Notes under the pieces: model-generated
Seen by the model: the letters and a program-made list of their open reading frames with translations, nothing else
Databases searched by the model: none
What the model was told of the DNA's origin: nothing
Part shown: positions 23,691-35,034 of the stretch, one piece after another
Position numbering within the stretch: position 1 is the first letter of the stretch
Layout of the letters: each line of letters opens with the position of its first letter
Translations under genes and position numbers: made by a program
Source: Diogma glabrata
Lineage: Eukaryota; Arthropoda; Insecta; Diptera; Cylindrotomidae
Assembly (NCBI GenBank): GCA_963693315.1
Contig: OY856188.1
Coordinates: forward strand, 252,193,905 to 252,257,904
DNA: 64,000 nucleotides
Direction: 5' to 3'

Positions 23691-24639
23691 AGATTTTTCT
23701 TGTAAACTAATGTTATTTGTTGAATATATATTGCTATGATTCCTCAATTTCTCTTCAAAAAATAATAGAGCTGTCAATAGAAGGGCTTGGAGTACATGAG
23801 GTTTTCACGCACGCAGATTAGAAATTTAAAAAAAAATTTACAGAGTAACAAAAACTGATCCCTCAGTGCTCAGAATGCCACATCTTAATCTCATAAAACT
23901 TAAAAGGAATTAAAAAGATTTACAAAATTGAATTTTCAGAAATCTTTCGGAAACAATCGGAATTTTTAATACTACAATCTCGAGCCCCAAAATCTTACCT
24001 CCATTTTTTGGCATTTTTCGACGTTTTAGGTCATAACGATTCTAAAAAAGCAAAAAGCCGTCTGTCTCCCGGCCGGCCGTCCCAGCCGACGAAATTTACA
24101 AAACCGATTTCAAAAATGTTGTTTCTAAAAATAGATTAACTTAATGGGATAAGCCAAACAGACGATGTGTTCGGTAGCTGTACCATGTGTTAAAAAAATC
24201 ATGAAGTGTGTCGAAACAAGAAAATTTGCTTATTTTTTGCTTAAAAAACGTACATTTTAAGTGATGGTTGGCATTGGTATGTGAGACCAGGACCTTGATT
24301 ATTGTATGATAAGTCTGTCTAAAAATTACCGTCAAGTCAAGTGTGTCATGAGTCAAAAGAACGATTTTCATATATTTTTTTTTACCAATTTTTTTGAAAA
24401 AATAAAATTAATTATTTGTATGACATGAAATGTAATTGAACATGAAATTGGACATGGAATATGGTTCTATCCAGATTCAAATCTTCCTGACTTATAGGAA
24501 CAGTTAAAAAATATCAAGTTGTTGCAGATTAAATGTCGTTTTTGATAAAAATTGTAATTATTAGGCAGATGTTTCTTGAGTAATTTTTGTGTGATTCCAC
24601 GACTTCTGAATAACAGGAACAGTTGGAAAATAAGTTTGA

Positions 24640-24885
24640 ATTTTTGAGTATGTTATAAGTTTTGCAATATTTTTAGACGTTTTGAACAAAGTTTCAATTG
24701 TTGATTTCGTAATAACTTTTGGAATATTTTTAGAATTTTGAAAAAGGTTAAATTTTTGATTTTATTATAATTTTTAAAAATTTTTGGAATTTTGAAAAAA
24801 GTTTGAACTATTCATTTTGTAATATTCTCTTGAATATTTTTAGAATTTTGAAGAAAATTAGAATTTTTGATGAAAACTATATAAA
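24640..24885 (-). repeat. Inverse minisatellite array (right arm)
   Basis: The plus strand shows TTTGGAATATTTTTAGAATTTTG and TTGATTTCGTAATAAC blocks, the reverse complement of the units at 20545-21215. About four units remain, fewer than in the left arm, so the two arms have changed length independently. Confidence 0.75.
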
Positions 24886-25369
24886 AATTCTTAACTCAGA
24901 CCGAAGTTTTGATATCTCAACGCACTGAGATTTCATCCTCTACATATTTTTCAACTTGTTTTTTGAACGAACTTATAACGCACAAAGCTTTTCTTTGTAA
25001 TATATGAATTTTTATTCATTTCGGGATAGCCAGATGGCTGCGGGAAGGTCGTCAACCAGTTTGTTACCTTGTACGTTCTAAACTTCTTATTTCCTGTGGA
25101 AATTAATACATCGTCGATAATTGAATTTTGAAACTAATCTAGTCCAACGTAAGCCCACATCATAACAACTCTTAACTCATTAAGAACCGACCATGAATGA
25201 ACACATTAACCACACAAAATTTCTTCGTGCATAAAATTCCACAACTTTTGTTCTGTTATTTTGTTTTTCATTCTTTTGTTATCAATTCAATAATTTATTA
25301 ATTAATTGTTCATTTAATCATTACAATTTCCTTTATTAATCTGTGATTGAGGTAGGTAGTTCTGCATAG

Positions 25370-26147
25370 TTGGATATAAACCTAGGGTACCAATCCAGTC
25401 ATACCCAAAAATCTACGAATTTGTTTGGCCGCGCTCGAACGAGATGGAGAGAGTTGCATTTCCCCATCTAGATATTTAATTTTGTTCATTACAAATTAAT
25501 CTCCATTGATGTTTATCGTGATTCTAACGCTATAAGTGAGTAGCTCTGCACAGTTTTTGATAGTTTTAACTGCTCTTCGAAGGTGGGCGTTATTATCAAA
25601 ATATCATCCAAGTACATAAAAACTTTATTGTACAAGATCTAAAGGGAAACTCGATGCATCAACCGATACAACGTCTGTGGTGCATTGGACAGACCAAAAG
25701 GCACTACCGTAAATTAGTAGCGAGGCCTTTCAGGTACGGTAGGTGCAGTATTTTCACGAGAACCTGTGACAGGCCGAATTTGTCAAAACCCATTTTTAAG
25801 ATTAAGATACGAGATTCGATTTCCGTTAACCGTCCGAGCAGCCCGTCTATTAGAAGTAATGGATATGAATTCTTCTTTGTGATAACGATAAGCTGACGGG
25901 AGTCCAAACATAATCTGGATTCATCGTTTGATTTCAACACCAGAGGTGAGTACCAGGGATTTTTGCTTTTCTCTATTATTCCAAGTTTGATCATTCGATC
26001 TAGTTCTTTATACATAAAATCATTAATGGCTGACGACACATTGTGTTGTGTTTTCTCTGTTTTATAGGACATGAATCACCTACATCGATGGGATGCCCGA
26101 AAATGTGTTTTCCTTAATCAAAGTCGATCGTACGATGAGAACACCTG
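25370..26147 (-). mobile_element. Ty3/Gypsy reverse transcriptase fragment
   Basis: Minus-strand blocks in order are HPIDVGDSCPIKQ (near 26090), ELDRMIKLGIIEKSKNPWYSP (inside 25704-26072), RLCLDSRQL and KKNSYPLLLID. After a frame change come the catalytic YLDD at 25603-25614 with FMYLDDILI around it, and RRFLGMTG near 25400. This is the standard order of a Gypsy RT from fingers to connection. Stops and shifts break it. The neighbouring protease, RNase H and integrase were not seen, so it is an isolated fragment. Confidence 0.8.
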
Positions 26148-26149
26148 GA

Positions 26150-26596
26150 TAACCCTATTTAGATGCAAACGTTGTTTATTCACCAGGTTGTGGTGACTGG
26201 TGATTTAAAAATAATTATATTAGGGAATTTTTAACTGATAACAATTGTGTATTGAACCGTTAAGAGCTTTCTAGCAAAAATGTGTTTTCTAACGTTTAGT
26301 GTTGGTTAATTTTGAATCCGTAGGTAGGTTTGTATGTGTAAATTTCAAAATGTGCGAATTTTGACATTGTAAGACTGTAAAAATTTAAACGTTTTGAAGG
26401 CAATTATTCTTATTCTAAGTTTTTTCAATAGTGTGTTTTGGAATTCTAAACATTTTGTTATTATGTGTGGGATAACAATATTTAATGTCCCTATATAAAG
26501 CCATGAAAATGCGTATTTTTGGCCATTTTTGAACAAGGTTTTTATCTCTTACTCTTAAAATATGAGAATTCTATTTCATATTATTGTTAACTTCTT
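26150..26596. other. Unassigned AT-rich stretch
   Basis: No coding or RNA signal was recognised. Confidence 0.25.
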
Positions 26597-26829
26597 CACT
26601 GAAAAAAAATGTATCATAATCCAATAAAATTGTTCGATGTATTAATAAACAGCAATTGATAAACTACTTTTCGTTGGATCAATAAACATTTAATTAAAAA
26701 ATGAAATCATTCGTATTATTAATAAATTGTTTATTGAACTATATTGTTTATTAAAACAACGAAAGAAGAACAATAATTACCGTTTCTTTTAATTTAATGA
26801 TCAATTTTATTGGATTTTTTTTTTTAGTG
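26597..26829. mobile_element. MITE of 233 bp with CACTRAAAAAAAA ends
   Basis: The left end CACTGAAAAAAAATG and the right end, the inverse of CACTAAAAAAAAAATCC, form terminal inverted repeats that extend into a shared AATCCAATAAAATTGWTC block. ATTAATAAAC motifs repeat in both orientations inside. No ORF is present. A target duplication could not be fixed because the flanks are simple sequence. Confidence 0.7.
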
Positions 26830-28170
26830 TGCTCTTAAAAGTCTTACAGATTCTTTTCCGTTAGATCTTTGGAGTTAATGTTTAATGGAAACAGTTAGGT
26901 GTGGATAATCTAGAAAAATGGGAAACCTATGTTTTACTCGTATTGATTATACCATTTACGGAAGGAAAAACTTATATATACGCACCATCTCAACAAGGAT
27001 GATGGTTTGGACTTTCGTTTTGAAAATTGATCTTTTCACTCTTTGAAGAGGCGTCTTTTCACTCTTTTTCGAACATTTTCGAAATGGCACAATATAAAAT
27101 TTGTCATACAACACAATAACATTGAATGGTTTATTATTTCATTACGTAATAGTGCGTAAACGATATCTTCCTACACTGATTTACTCAAATCTATTTCTAG
27201 TATAGTCTAATAAAATCTTCAGATAAATTTATAAAATAAACTAATCAAGTGTTTCTACAATCAATTGTGAGTTGTCATAAGGACAATATTATTTCATTGT
27301 TGAACTAGTGCATAATAAGAGCATTACGTTACTGCTACATAGTTGATTTTTAAAAACTGGTGGGTATAACTGTTAAATGATTAAAAAAAGTGATTTAAAA
27401 AAAACTTGTTAGGGTTTCCATTGATAAAATTGTATTTTCAAACAGTCATTTTTGTTTTTTATGTATTTAGCGATGCAACTTTTGTCTACTACTACAAAAT
27501 TAAAAATGTTTATCTTATAAATTATACTGTAAACATATTCAATTAATAAACAATAGAACTTACTGAACAGCAAATTTGATAATATTGAAAACAACAACTC
27601 AACCTATCTAATCATAAGATGCATGCGATATTTTGTTAAATTTATCTTTTTTATCTCGATTATTTATTGATTAAAAGGTTATTCAATTAAATAGTAAGTA
27701 ATAGTCATTACGTTAAAATAAAGAAACCAAAATTATTTTTAAAATGTTTGACGTCAATTTTTATCCAGAAAACAGTGTAAACTGATTTTTACAGATGCAT
27801 GAGTCATAAAATCGATAACATAACATGTAGTCATGTTTTATTTTTTAAGCAAACGATTATCTTTTTGGTAAGATTTATGGTGAGACTTTGGTATCTGGTC
27901 AAACTTCAGTCATTTATATCGACACTCGGTATCATATCTAAAAACCATATTTCAAATAAAATTTTATTGAGTTATCGAAACTGCTTGCCTTACCTTCTAA
28001 AAACTAAAAGAAATTGTTATTCATTCGATTCGGAGGTGAAAACCAAAATTTAAAAAAAAAACGTTATAAAAACTTTACTAAATGTTGAAAAAAAATATAC
28101 CGACATAAACAAAGTTGAATGATACTGGAATTAGCAATATTTAATTCAGAGATCGAACCGAAGATGCATT
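26830..28170. other. AT-rich non-coding stretch
   Basis: No gene is supported. Short reading frames here show no family motif and have the base use of their surroundings. Confidence 0.3.
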
Positions 28171-28173
28171 GAG

Positions 28174-28773
28174 AAAAAAAAATTTAAAAAACACACTTTT
28201 TGAAAAACGAACTAAAAAGTAGAAAATAAATTTTGCATTAACACCAGCGTTATGTCTTTTATAATTATATTTCCTTGGAAATTGTAAGAAGAAAAAATAT
28301 TTAAATGGTATTTAACACATCTTAGCATAGATGCAAATATTAAATTTTTGACTAATTTAAAATGCTAATTTTCGATTGACAAACAGTTTTCCGTTCCCAT
28401 TTGTTACATAAAATAAAAGTGGGTGGCGCATTCAGAAAGGAAAGGGAATAAACGTTGGTAGTCTCTCTTGTTAGAGATTAACATAGAATACGTTTGTTCC
28501 TTTTCTATATTAATGTATGCGTCACCCACTTTTATTTTATGTAACAAATGGGAACGGAAAACTGTTTGTCAATCGAAAATTAGCATTTTAAATTAGCCAA
28601 AAATTTAATATTTGCATCTATGCTAAGATGTGTTAAATACCATTTAAATATTTTTTCTTCTTACAATTTCCAAGGAAATATAATTATAAAAGACATAACG
28701 CTGGTGTTAATGCAAAATTTATTTTCTACTTTTTAGTTCGTTTTTCAAAAAGTGTGTTTTTTAAATTTTTTTT
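28174..28773. repeat. Near-perfect 600-bp palindrome
   Basis: The left half, from the A-run at 28174 to about 28430, is the reverse complement of the right half from about 28520 to 28773 with almost no mismatches (for example AAGTAGAAAATAAATTTTGC and its inverse). The pairing continues, with more differences, into the centre, where AGTCTCTC...AATCTCTAAC-type blocks pair again, so hardly any loop remains. There is no ORF. The very high arm identity means either recent origin or active homogenisation. It may be a long-TIR MITE; A- and T-runs at the ends hide a target duplication. Confidence 0.9.
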
Positions 28774-31440
28774 ATTTATTTTTTTTTATTTATTTTTTTA
28801 TTTTAGAGTTTTTAGTTATATAATTTTTCCTACAAATAAGTTAACCACATTATTTCACAGAAAATACACCATAAGTAAAACTAGCAATTAAATCACTTAC
28901 CGAAAATTTAATATTCTTTGAAATTTAAAGTAATTTTAATAAGGTTAATTGCACTATAACAATTGTAATAATGTTATTTAAACATCCAGTGTAAAATTTA
29001 AGTACGTTTCTTTGCTTAATTTTAAGTTGTACACAAATTATTTAATATGAGATTTCGCAAATGTCAAGTTTTTTTCGGAAAAAAGGTCTGATTTATAGAG
29101 CTTTTTCCTTAAAATTCGAATCGTTATATTACTGTATGTAATTAATGAGATACTCAGTATGAGCAAAATTTCAGCGCGGTAAATGGATCATTCAGATCTT
29201 ATGGATTTTCATATTTTCATACATAACTGATTTTTAATTATCATTGCTGTATGTAATCTGTCAAATACACCAAAATAACGATTTAAGCTTTAAGAAAAAA
29301 GGTCTATAAGCTTTGAAATGTCATACTTTTATTTTTTTTTTTGTGTTCATTATTTATAATGTAAGAGGCCTTTTATCCATATGAAATGACACAAACATGT
29401 ATGATGTCTATGATTATAATGATATACACAGTATTACCAAAATTCCTTCGCTCAAAATGAGTCAACCAGTTTATGGGGATTTCAGTGCAATTCTTTAAGG
29501 TCTTTCAGAGTGAAGAAAAATTTGAATTTTTTTCTTCAGATTTATAAAGATTTTTGCTTTAAAATTTTAGAAATATGTACTGACTGCTCCAACAAACTTG
29601 TCTTTTCAATTTGGGATCAATCACATAATGGGAAGTTACTGAAAAATGAATCACAAAATTCCACCCATCAAAGCTCTCAAGAGTCAAGTTAAATAAAAGT
29701 GTGTAAAAAACGAATACCAAATTCGCTACGTCGTTTATAACGTTTATCTCGTTACGTTATGAATAACTTTAAAAATAACCATCGAGACTTGAATTAGCAA
29801 AAAAAACTTCAGCAAGCCACTACATCCTGATTTAATTCTGCCTATCGTCAAACGTTATCCGTTTACCAGTCCCAGTTAAATTTCAAGGACAAGGCTTTTC
29901 GTTCTTTTAGTTATTTCACCTAAACAAGAAAAATTCTAAAGAAATTTGTGTTCAAGAAATGTTTACTTTGATGATAATGATGGGGTAATGATTATGAACA
30001 ACACTTCTTGATGTGAATTCAATTTTATTTACAAAAGTAGTTTCGATAAATTACTGGTTTAACAATTAATGATAATTTAATTAAGAAAATGATATTTTTT
30101 TAGCAAGCACAATTTCACTTTCAATTTATTGCAATTCGCGGTGTATAATTTTTTGTAAAATAATTTGATGTTGTTTCCGACTCTCATCACGATTTTCTAA
30201 CGATTTTCCGCCAACCAAAATGGCAAAGAGAAAATACATTGAACCGAAACTGATTATTTGATTTGTTAGTTCATACCGAACCGTTTATTAATTAATTTAT
30301 TCATTAGTCGTAGGGCGCTGCAATGAGAATTTTATCGATGAATGTTAGATGGCACGAGTTAAATGATCGCTTATGTTTGTAGAGATTAATTATTTAAATT
30401 TAAATACATTAACCTCTACAACTTATTCAACTGCATTCGGCATTGAAATAAAATTGTGTTAATTTGAATTATAAACCAAAGAAGTGGAAAATAGTTTCTA
30501 TTGCTGTTTACAAAAAAACAAACGACTTTGTTGTTGAATCAATTCCATTTAACATAACTAGAATATCTTTCAAGAAACACATATTATGTTAATTTCTTAC
30601 GCTATCACAAAAAATTGGTATATTAATGCAATCCATTTGAATAAATTGAAATTTGGATTTGATCAAATTTTATTCTATGATCTGAACCAAGTCGAAAAAG
30701 AATTGTTTGTATTTTTTAGGAATATTGAACAAAGCGGTGAGATCTACCTACTACAAGTAAACAAAACTAAACGAAAAGAAGCTGCCTAGTTATTGGGCGA
30801 AATATAACCAAGTGGTAATGGTATCTAGTCACTACTTACTTTACGCTCTCATAACTTCAATTTTGTTTCCTCTAATTTTAATCGGTCGAAAAAATAACTT
30901 TACATATACCCAAAATGTTTGTTTTGGACAATCCTGAATCTAAATAGCCAAAAGGGGTATGTCAGGGGGTGAGTGGGTAGGTGGCTGAGCGTTTGACAAA
31001 AACGAATGGAAACTTGATGAAAAATTCGGTTTCACTTTAAATTAGAAGATCTGGATTTATTTTAAAATTGAAGAAATGGTAGAAGATCTCCCGAACCCTG
31101 TTTATTTGAAACTTGCATAACTTCTAATTCTGACTTAAAATCCTATTGAAACTCGGTATATAAGTGTATATGTTGTGGTCGAGATGATGGAGTCAATCAC
31201 ACTTTCTTGGTTAAAAAATAAAAGTCACTTATATGTTTGGTGATAGTTCAATTTTTCGATATTTTATTTATAGAGTTTTATTTAAATTTATGTCCCAGCT
31301 CAATTATTTAACTTGAAACTTTTTTATTTAAGCTCTAAGATTACTATCTAATATTATAATATTTAATTTACCATGAAAAAAGAAAAATAATAGTGAATAA
31401 ACAGAACAATCATAAAATTTTAACATAAAATTAAATAAGA
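28774..31440. other. Long AT-rich non-coding stretch
   Basis: A T-rich run (TTTATTTATTTTTTTT) flanks the palindrome. Similar AAAAAAGGTCTRNT-type motifs recur near 29080, 29300 and 29490, suggesting an old diffuse duplication. No coding exon or RNA gene was recognised. Confidence 0.3.
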
Positions 31441-31772
31441 ATATAGTGGGAATAATTTAAGTGTGATGTGTTAAGAAGCCCACCAACAGAAAACAAAAAT
31501 ACAGGGCCATCACCAGCAGAGGAAACAACTACAATCAGCGACAACTTCAACATCGAAAACAACGATAGGATCAAAGCCAGCTTCAACAGCAACGTCAACG
31601 GGAGCAGCTTCAGTTCCAGCAACATCGAAGTTTTTTTCAATCATAAGAACCAGACAGCAACTTAAGAGTAAGTCTGCTTTAGATAATAATAGTAATAAGT
31701 AAGAAAATTTTAAAGATAAAAAATCCATTATAATGGATTTACTCTATAGATAATAATTTGATATCACATAGA

Positions 31773-32575
31773 ATGGATAGTGAAAGTTATCCCCTAGTTC
31801 ATAAATATTTAGAAACGATACCAGTTTTAGGGTACAAAGATCGGGGGAAAGTAGTAGAATTTTTAAGCGCATGCAAATACACTTCCAAAACTTTGAAAGC
31901 AGAATTAAAATCGCAATTTTTTTCGCGGGTTACGTCTCGTATTAAAGGGGATTTATATATGAATTCGAAATGAGATTCAGTAGGCCTTTGTTCACATGTA
32001 TTAATTCGTTCCAAAGTCCCCTAAGTTGTCTTAGACGGAACAAACATTTTTTCTATCACCAAAAAATGTTTCTTCATCTAAGACAACTTAGGAGGCTTTT
32101 TAACAAATTAATACATGTGAAAAAGGCCTACTGAATCTATTATCGAATTCTCGCAAGGACTTCAAAGGTTGGCAGCAGAAGCAGTGTCCGTATATAGATC
32201 AGCATACTCGGACAAGGACACAACGGTTCCTGAACTAGATTTTAAAAAGTATGCAATTCGCTCCTTTAAATATGGTATAAGAGACCCAGCGGTACAAAGT
32301 GGCTTAAGGATGGTCACTAACCAAAATAGTTCTGAATTAACCGATACAGCGATAAGTCTGCAAGATTTTGAAATAAATAAACGTACAAACCGATATTTTC
32401 ACGCGTACAATACTTTGAACGACATACTAAAATTAGATTCATCAAACCAACTCCTAAGTGAGGTTTTAAAAGCCCTAACCCAAAATAAAAACACAGTTTC
32501 AAGCCTCAGAGTACACCATATGAAGAGAAAAAACCGGAAAATATGGAGAAGCAGCTGCAACTTAACTCATCACTA
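31773..32575 (+). pseudogene. Gypsy gag pseudogene interrupted by a MITE
   Basis: The first part starts at the ATG at 31773 (MDSESYPLVHKYLETIP) and reads a gag-like helical region up to about 31972. After the palindromic insertion the frame resumes as IIEFSQGLQRLAAEAVSVY and continues to about 32490. It is followed by a separate frame with two retroviral-type zinc knuckles: CFYCRRTGHSLQGY, whose last Cys is Tyr, and CSHCRRPGHSTQEC, which is complete. Capsid-like packaging is its expected former role. The insertion and a frame change rule out an intact product. Confidence 0.7.
31973..32138. mobile_element. Fully palindromic 166-bp MITE inside gag
   Basis: AGATTCAGTAGGCCT at the left is matched by AGGCCTACTGAATCT at the right. 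Pairing continues through CACATGTATTAATT, CCTAAGTTGTCTTAGA and AACATTTTTT, with a loop of about 8 nt near 32056. GAATTC lies on both sides but no clean target duplication was found. The whole transcript would fold into one hairpin. Confidence 0.85.
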
Positions 32576-33117
32576 GCAACAAAGTCATATTGCTTTTACT
32601 GCAGAAGAACGGGACATTCGTTACAGGGATATCGGTCTAATCATCAGAATGTATACTGTTCACACTGTAGGAGACCTGGCCACTCAACTCAGGAGTGCTT
32701 CAAACATCGTAGCCGTACCAACATGCGGACGACTGCTTTTAGAAGAAACAACAATCAATACGGTAAATCAGGACATGAGAACCAGAGCCGTGATAATGAG
32801 CCGTGATGTGAGAAAATTTTACACCAACACACCAAGAGGCATCCACTGAGCAGCAAACAAGGAACAGAAATATAAGGTTAGTAGAAAATTTTTCGGATGA
32901 ACCGGAGACAACAGCCACGCATTCGGAAAACTGTCAAGGCAACACTTGCAACCCACAAGTGCTAGCCAGCTCTGAGAATGTTTAGGGTATAATAAAATAA
33001 AAAACTCAACTGTTCCAAACTCCATTCTTGTAGCTAACCCCCTAAACCAAAAAAACACAAAATATTCCTCCAATATTTGACGTAGCTCTAAACATATCTA
33101 GCTCATCAGTTTCAAAA

Positions 33118-33923
33118 ATGTTAGTCGATACAGGCGCGGAAGTATCGTTAATTAAGGTAAATAATCCGGGTAGTATGGGTACTATTTGCGCAACTATTGA
33201 AAGGAATCCAAATCTAAAACATAACTTGCAGGTCGTATCAGATGCGATAAACCTCAAAACAGATGGTATCCTAGGTTTAGACTTTTTAGGAAATCGCGCG
33301 GAAATTACTATAATAGAAGGAAAACTGATAATCCATTCGCCAGAAAAGGTAAATCAAATTGGGTTTAACGAAAAAAATCAAATCACACACAAGAAGTAAT
33401 CCATCATCAATCAATATAGCAGAAAAAATTAAACTGGATGAAAAAGAAATTCCTGCTAGATCGACCAAATTAGTTGATATTGGACTTGCATGGATAGGAT
33501 TCTATAATTTTAATTTTATTTTAGACTCGAAAAGGTATGACGAGCTCTATCCAATCGATAAATTAGATACAATAAACATGATTAAGGAAAATGCAGATAT
33601 TTTTCATTTGAAAGGTGAGAAACTTACGTTAACACCTGAGGTAGAATATAGAATAAAGATTAAATCGGGAACGATTCCCATTAAAAAAAAAATTATAGAT
33701 TACCAGAGGTTCACCGAAAAGAAATTCAACTCCAGATAGATCGGATACTGGAAGATAACATAATTTCCCATAGCCAGAGTCCTTGGGAACCATGGAAAAC
33801 CAAACTTTTACGCACGAAAGTAACCTATTTAGGACACGTATGTGGGCAGGAAGGAGTCAGGCCTGACCCATGTAGGACTAGTATTATAAAAAATTATCCG
33901 CAACCAAAGACAATCAGGCAAGT
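33118..33923 (+). pseudogene. Gypsy pol pseudogene: protease and truncated reverse transcriptase
   Basis: The protease shows the active-site block MLVDTGAEVSLI at 33118 and the second flap-side motif GILGLDFLG near 33270. A frame change leads to the pre-RT linker and to an RT start with YRLPE-like and (I/L)EDNIISHSQSPW sequences near 33690-33785. The palm domain is missing. VTYLGHVCGQEGVRPDP near 33820-33870 is the RT C-terminal motif, followed by IRQ, where the CCCGGG MITE is inserted. YYGKFLPKL resumes at about 34312. Confidence 0.75.
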
Positions 33924-34306
33924 CCCGAGTTAGAAAATACTAAGGGGCCAAACCTGGACCAAGCCCACGCCACAGCTTTTGGGTGTTGGGTCAAGCTTAA
34001 CATTTTCAAACGGTCTAAGCTTGGACTGGTGTCCTGGGGCCAAGTCTGGCAAATAAGATTTGGTCCAGGTCTACCAAACAACTTTTTTCCACACCTCCTT
34101 TAAATGTGTGGGAAGAGGTTGTGGAAAGAGTTACATATCTGAAAATAAAGATAAATATAATATGGCCTGCACATGTTTACAATGCATTATACTGGTATAA
34201 TATAATAAACTGAACCTTGGTATAATATAATAAACTGGTATAATATAATAAACTGAACCGTAATATAATAAACTGAACCTTGGTACAGTCTAGCCATTAG
34301 ATATTA
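33924..34306. mobile_element. CCCGGG-ended MITE, copy 1, with internal tandem expansion
   Basis: The left end CCCGAGTTAGAAAATACTAAGG and the following GGGCCAA...GCTTTTGGGTGTTGGGTC block match the reverse complement of the element at 47423-47851. The flanking Gypsy RT reading is interrupted exactly here. At 34191-34283 the unit TGGTATAATATAATAAACTGAACCT has expanded to about five imperfect copies, absent from the other copy. The right terminus is truncated. Confidence 0.7.
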
Positions 34307-34499
34307 TGGGAAATTTTTACCAAAACTAGGTAAACATAGCGCAGTTATAGCGAAATGCAAAAAAAGGTGCAATTAAATGGACAGAAGAATGCCAAAAACT
34401 TTCGATAAAATAAGAGAAAATTTAATTACCATTTCTAAATACTTCCGGTTTGTCACTGCCGGTTAAAAACGATTTTTTTTTAAAGTGTTTTTTTAAGCA

Positions 34500-35030
34500 A
34501 GTTAGGCATGTTTAGTGTTAATTATAATTAATTAACGTCTCTAAATATCCATGCCAACTAGGGATTAAGATAAAGTTTGAATAAATTAAGTTTCTTTAAG
34601 AAATTTATGAACTCTAACTTTGAAATTTTGAGGATTATTCCGCTATCGCGGAAAACCCATGAAGGTAAGGCACTCCAGAGATGAGAGACTCTGTTGCAAA
34701 AGTCACGTTGAAAGTCAACAGTTTGGCAACATTTTATTTAAAACCGTAAAAGGATGACCCACAATAGTTGTTCTGTTGTAACGCGAGATGTTTGCTAGTT
34801 CAGGTAAAATTGATTTAATCTCTGTGGAAGTTCGTTCATCTATAATGTATTTGTAAAAAATTGTCAGATCAGCAACATTTTGTTGTGCTGTAAAGAATCA
34901 ATCTCATTAGTAAGATTTGAGTTGGCAATCAAATTAAAAGCTCAGCGCTGAACAGAAGCAAGGCATTTCAAACTACTATAACCCCATATGTGAAAACAGC
35001 AGGGTATAGATAATTTGTAAATTAATAGAA
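34500..35030 (-). mobile_element. LINE family A, 5'-truncated copy (3' end only)
   Basis: The plus-strand text AGGCATGTTTAGTGTTAATTA, AATTAACGTCTCTAAATATCC and ACCCATGAAGGTAAGGCACTCCAGAG matches the 3' end of the copy at 17308. On the minus strand the C-terminal RT blocks (NLTNEID, VQR-like) are readable but broken. Typical 5' truncation of LINE insertion. Confidence 0.8.
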
Positions 35031-35034
35031 CAGC

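Larger units (their letters stand above)
20301..24970. mobile_element. Nested foldback element with minisatellite-bearing inverted arms
   Basis: The outer block near 20315-20400 (ATATGGAGAAGCTGAGATCTC ... GACTTCGGTCTGG) is matched in inverse at about 24885-24965. Inside it, the forward A-rich array at 20545-21215 is matched by an inverse array at 24640-24885. Further inside, 21225-21260 pairs with 24103-24136, and the GGCTGGCCGGCC...ACAGACAGAC block at 22258-22285 pairs with 24058-24082. All these pairs share a centre near 22.65-23.2 kb. Smaller palindromes (21297-22250, 22283-23246, 23262-24056) sit inside. Long inverted arms made of internal tandem repeats are known from Foldback and Galileo-type elements. 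No transposase was recognised, so the family is unassigned. Confidence 0.6.
31450..34440 (+). mobile_element. Ty3/Gypsy retrotransposon remnant (gag-PR-partial RT) with two MITE insertions
   Basis: The order is gag (31758-31973 and 32140-32575), CCHC zinc knuckles (32590-32700), protease (33118-33350), RT N-terminus (33430-33780), RT C-terminus (33800-33923) and a short connection segment (34307-34440). A 166-bp MITE splits gag and a CCCGGG-ended MITE splits the RT. The RT palm with the YxDD box is deleted: the SPWEPW motif of the fingers runs straight into VTYLGH. RNase H and integrase are absent downstream. LTRs were not identified. The motif order is secure; the family within Gypsy is not. 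Confidence 0.8.

Noticed and set aside
28174..28773. A microRNA precursor
   Set aside because: The palindrome is about 600 bp and pairs along its full length; that is the shape of an element or long dsRNA source, not of a short miRNA hairpin.
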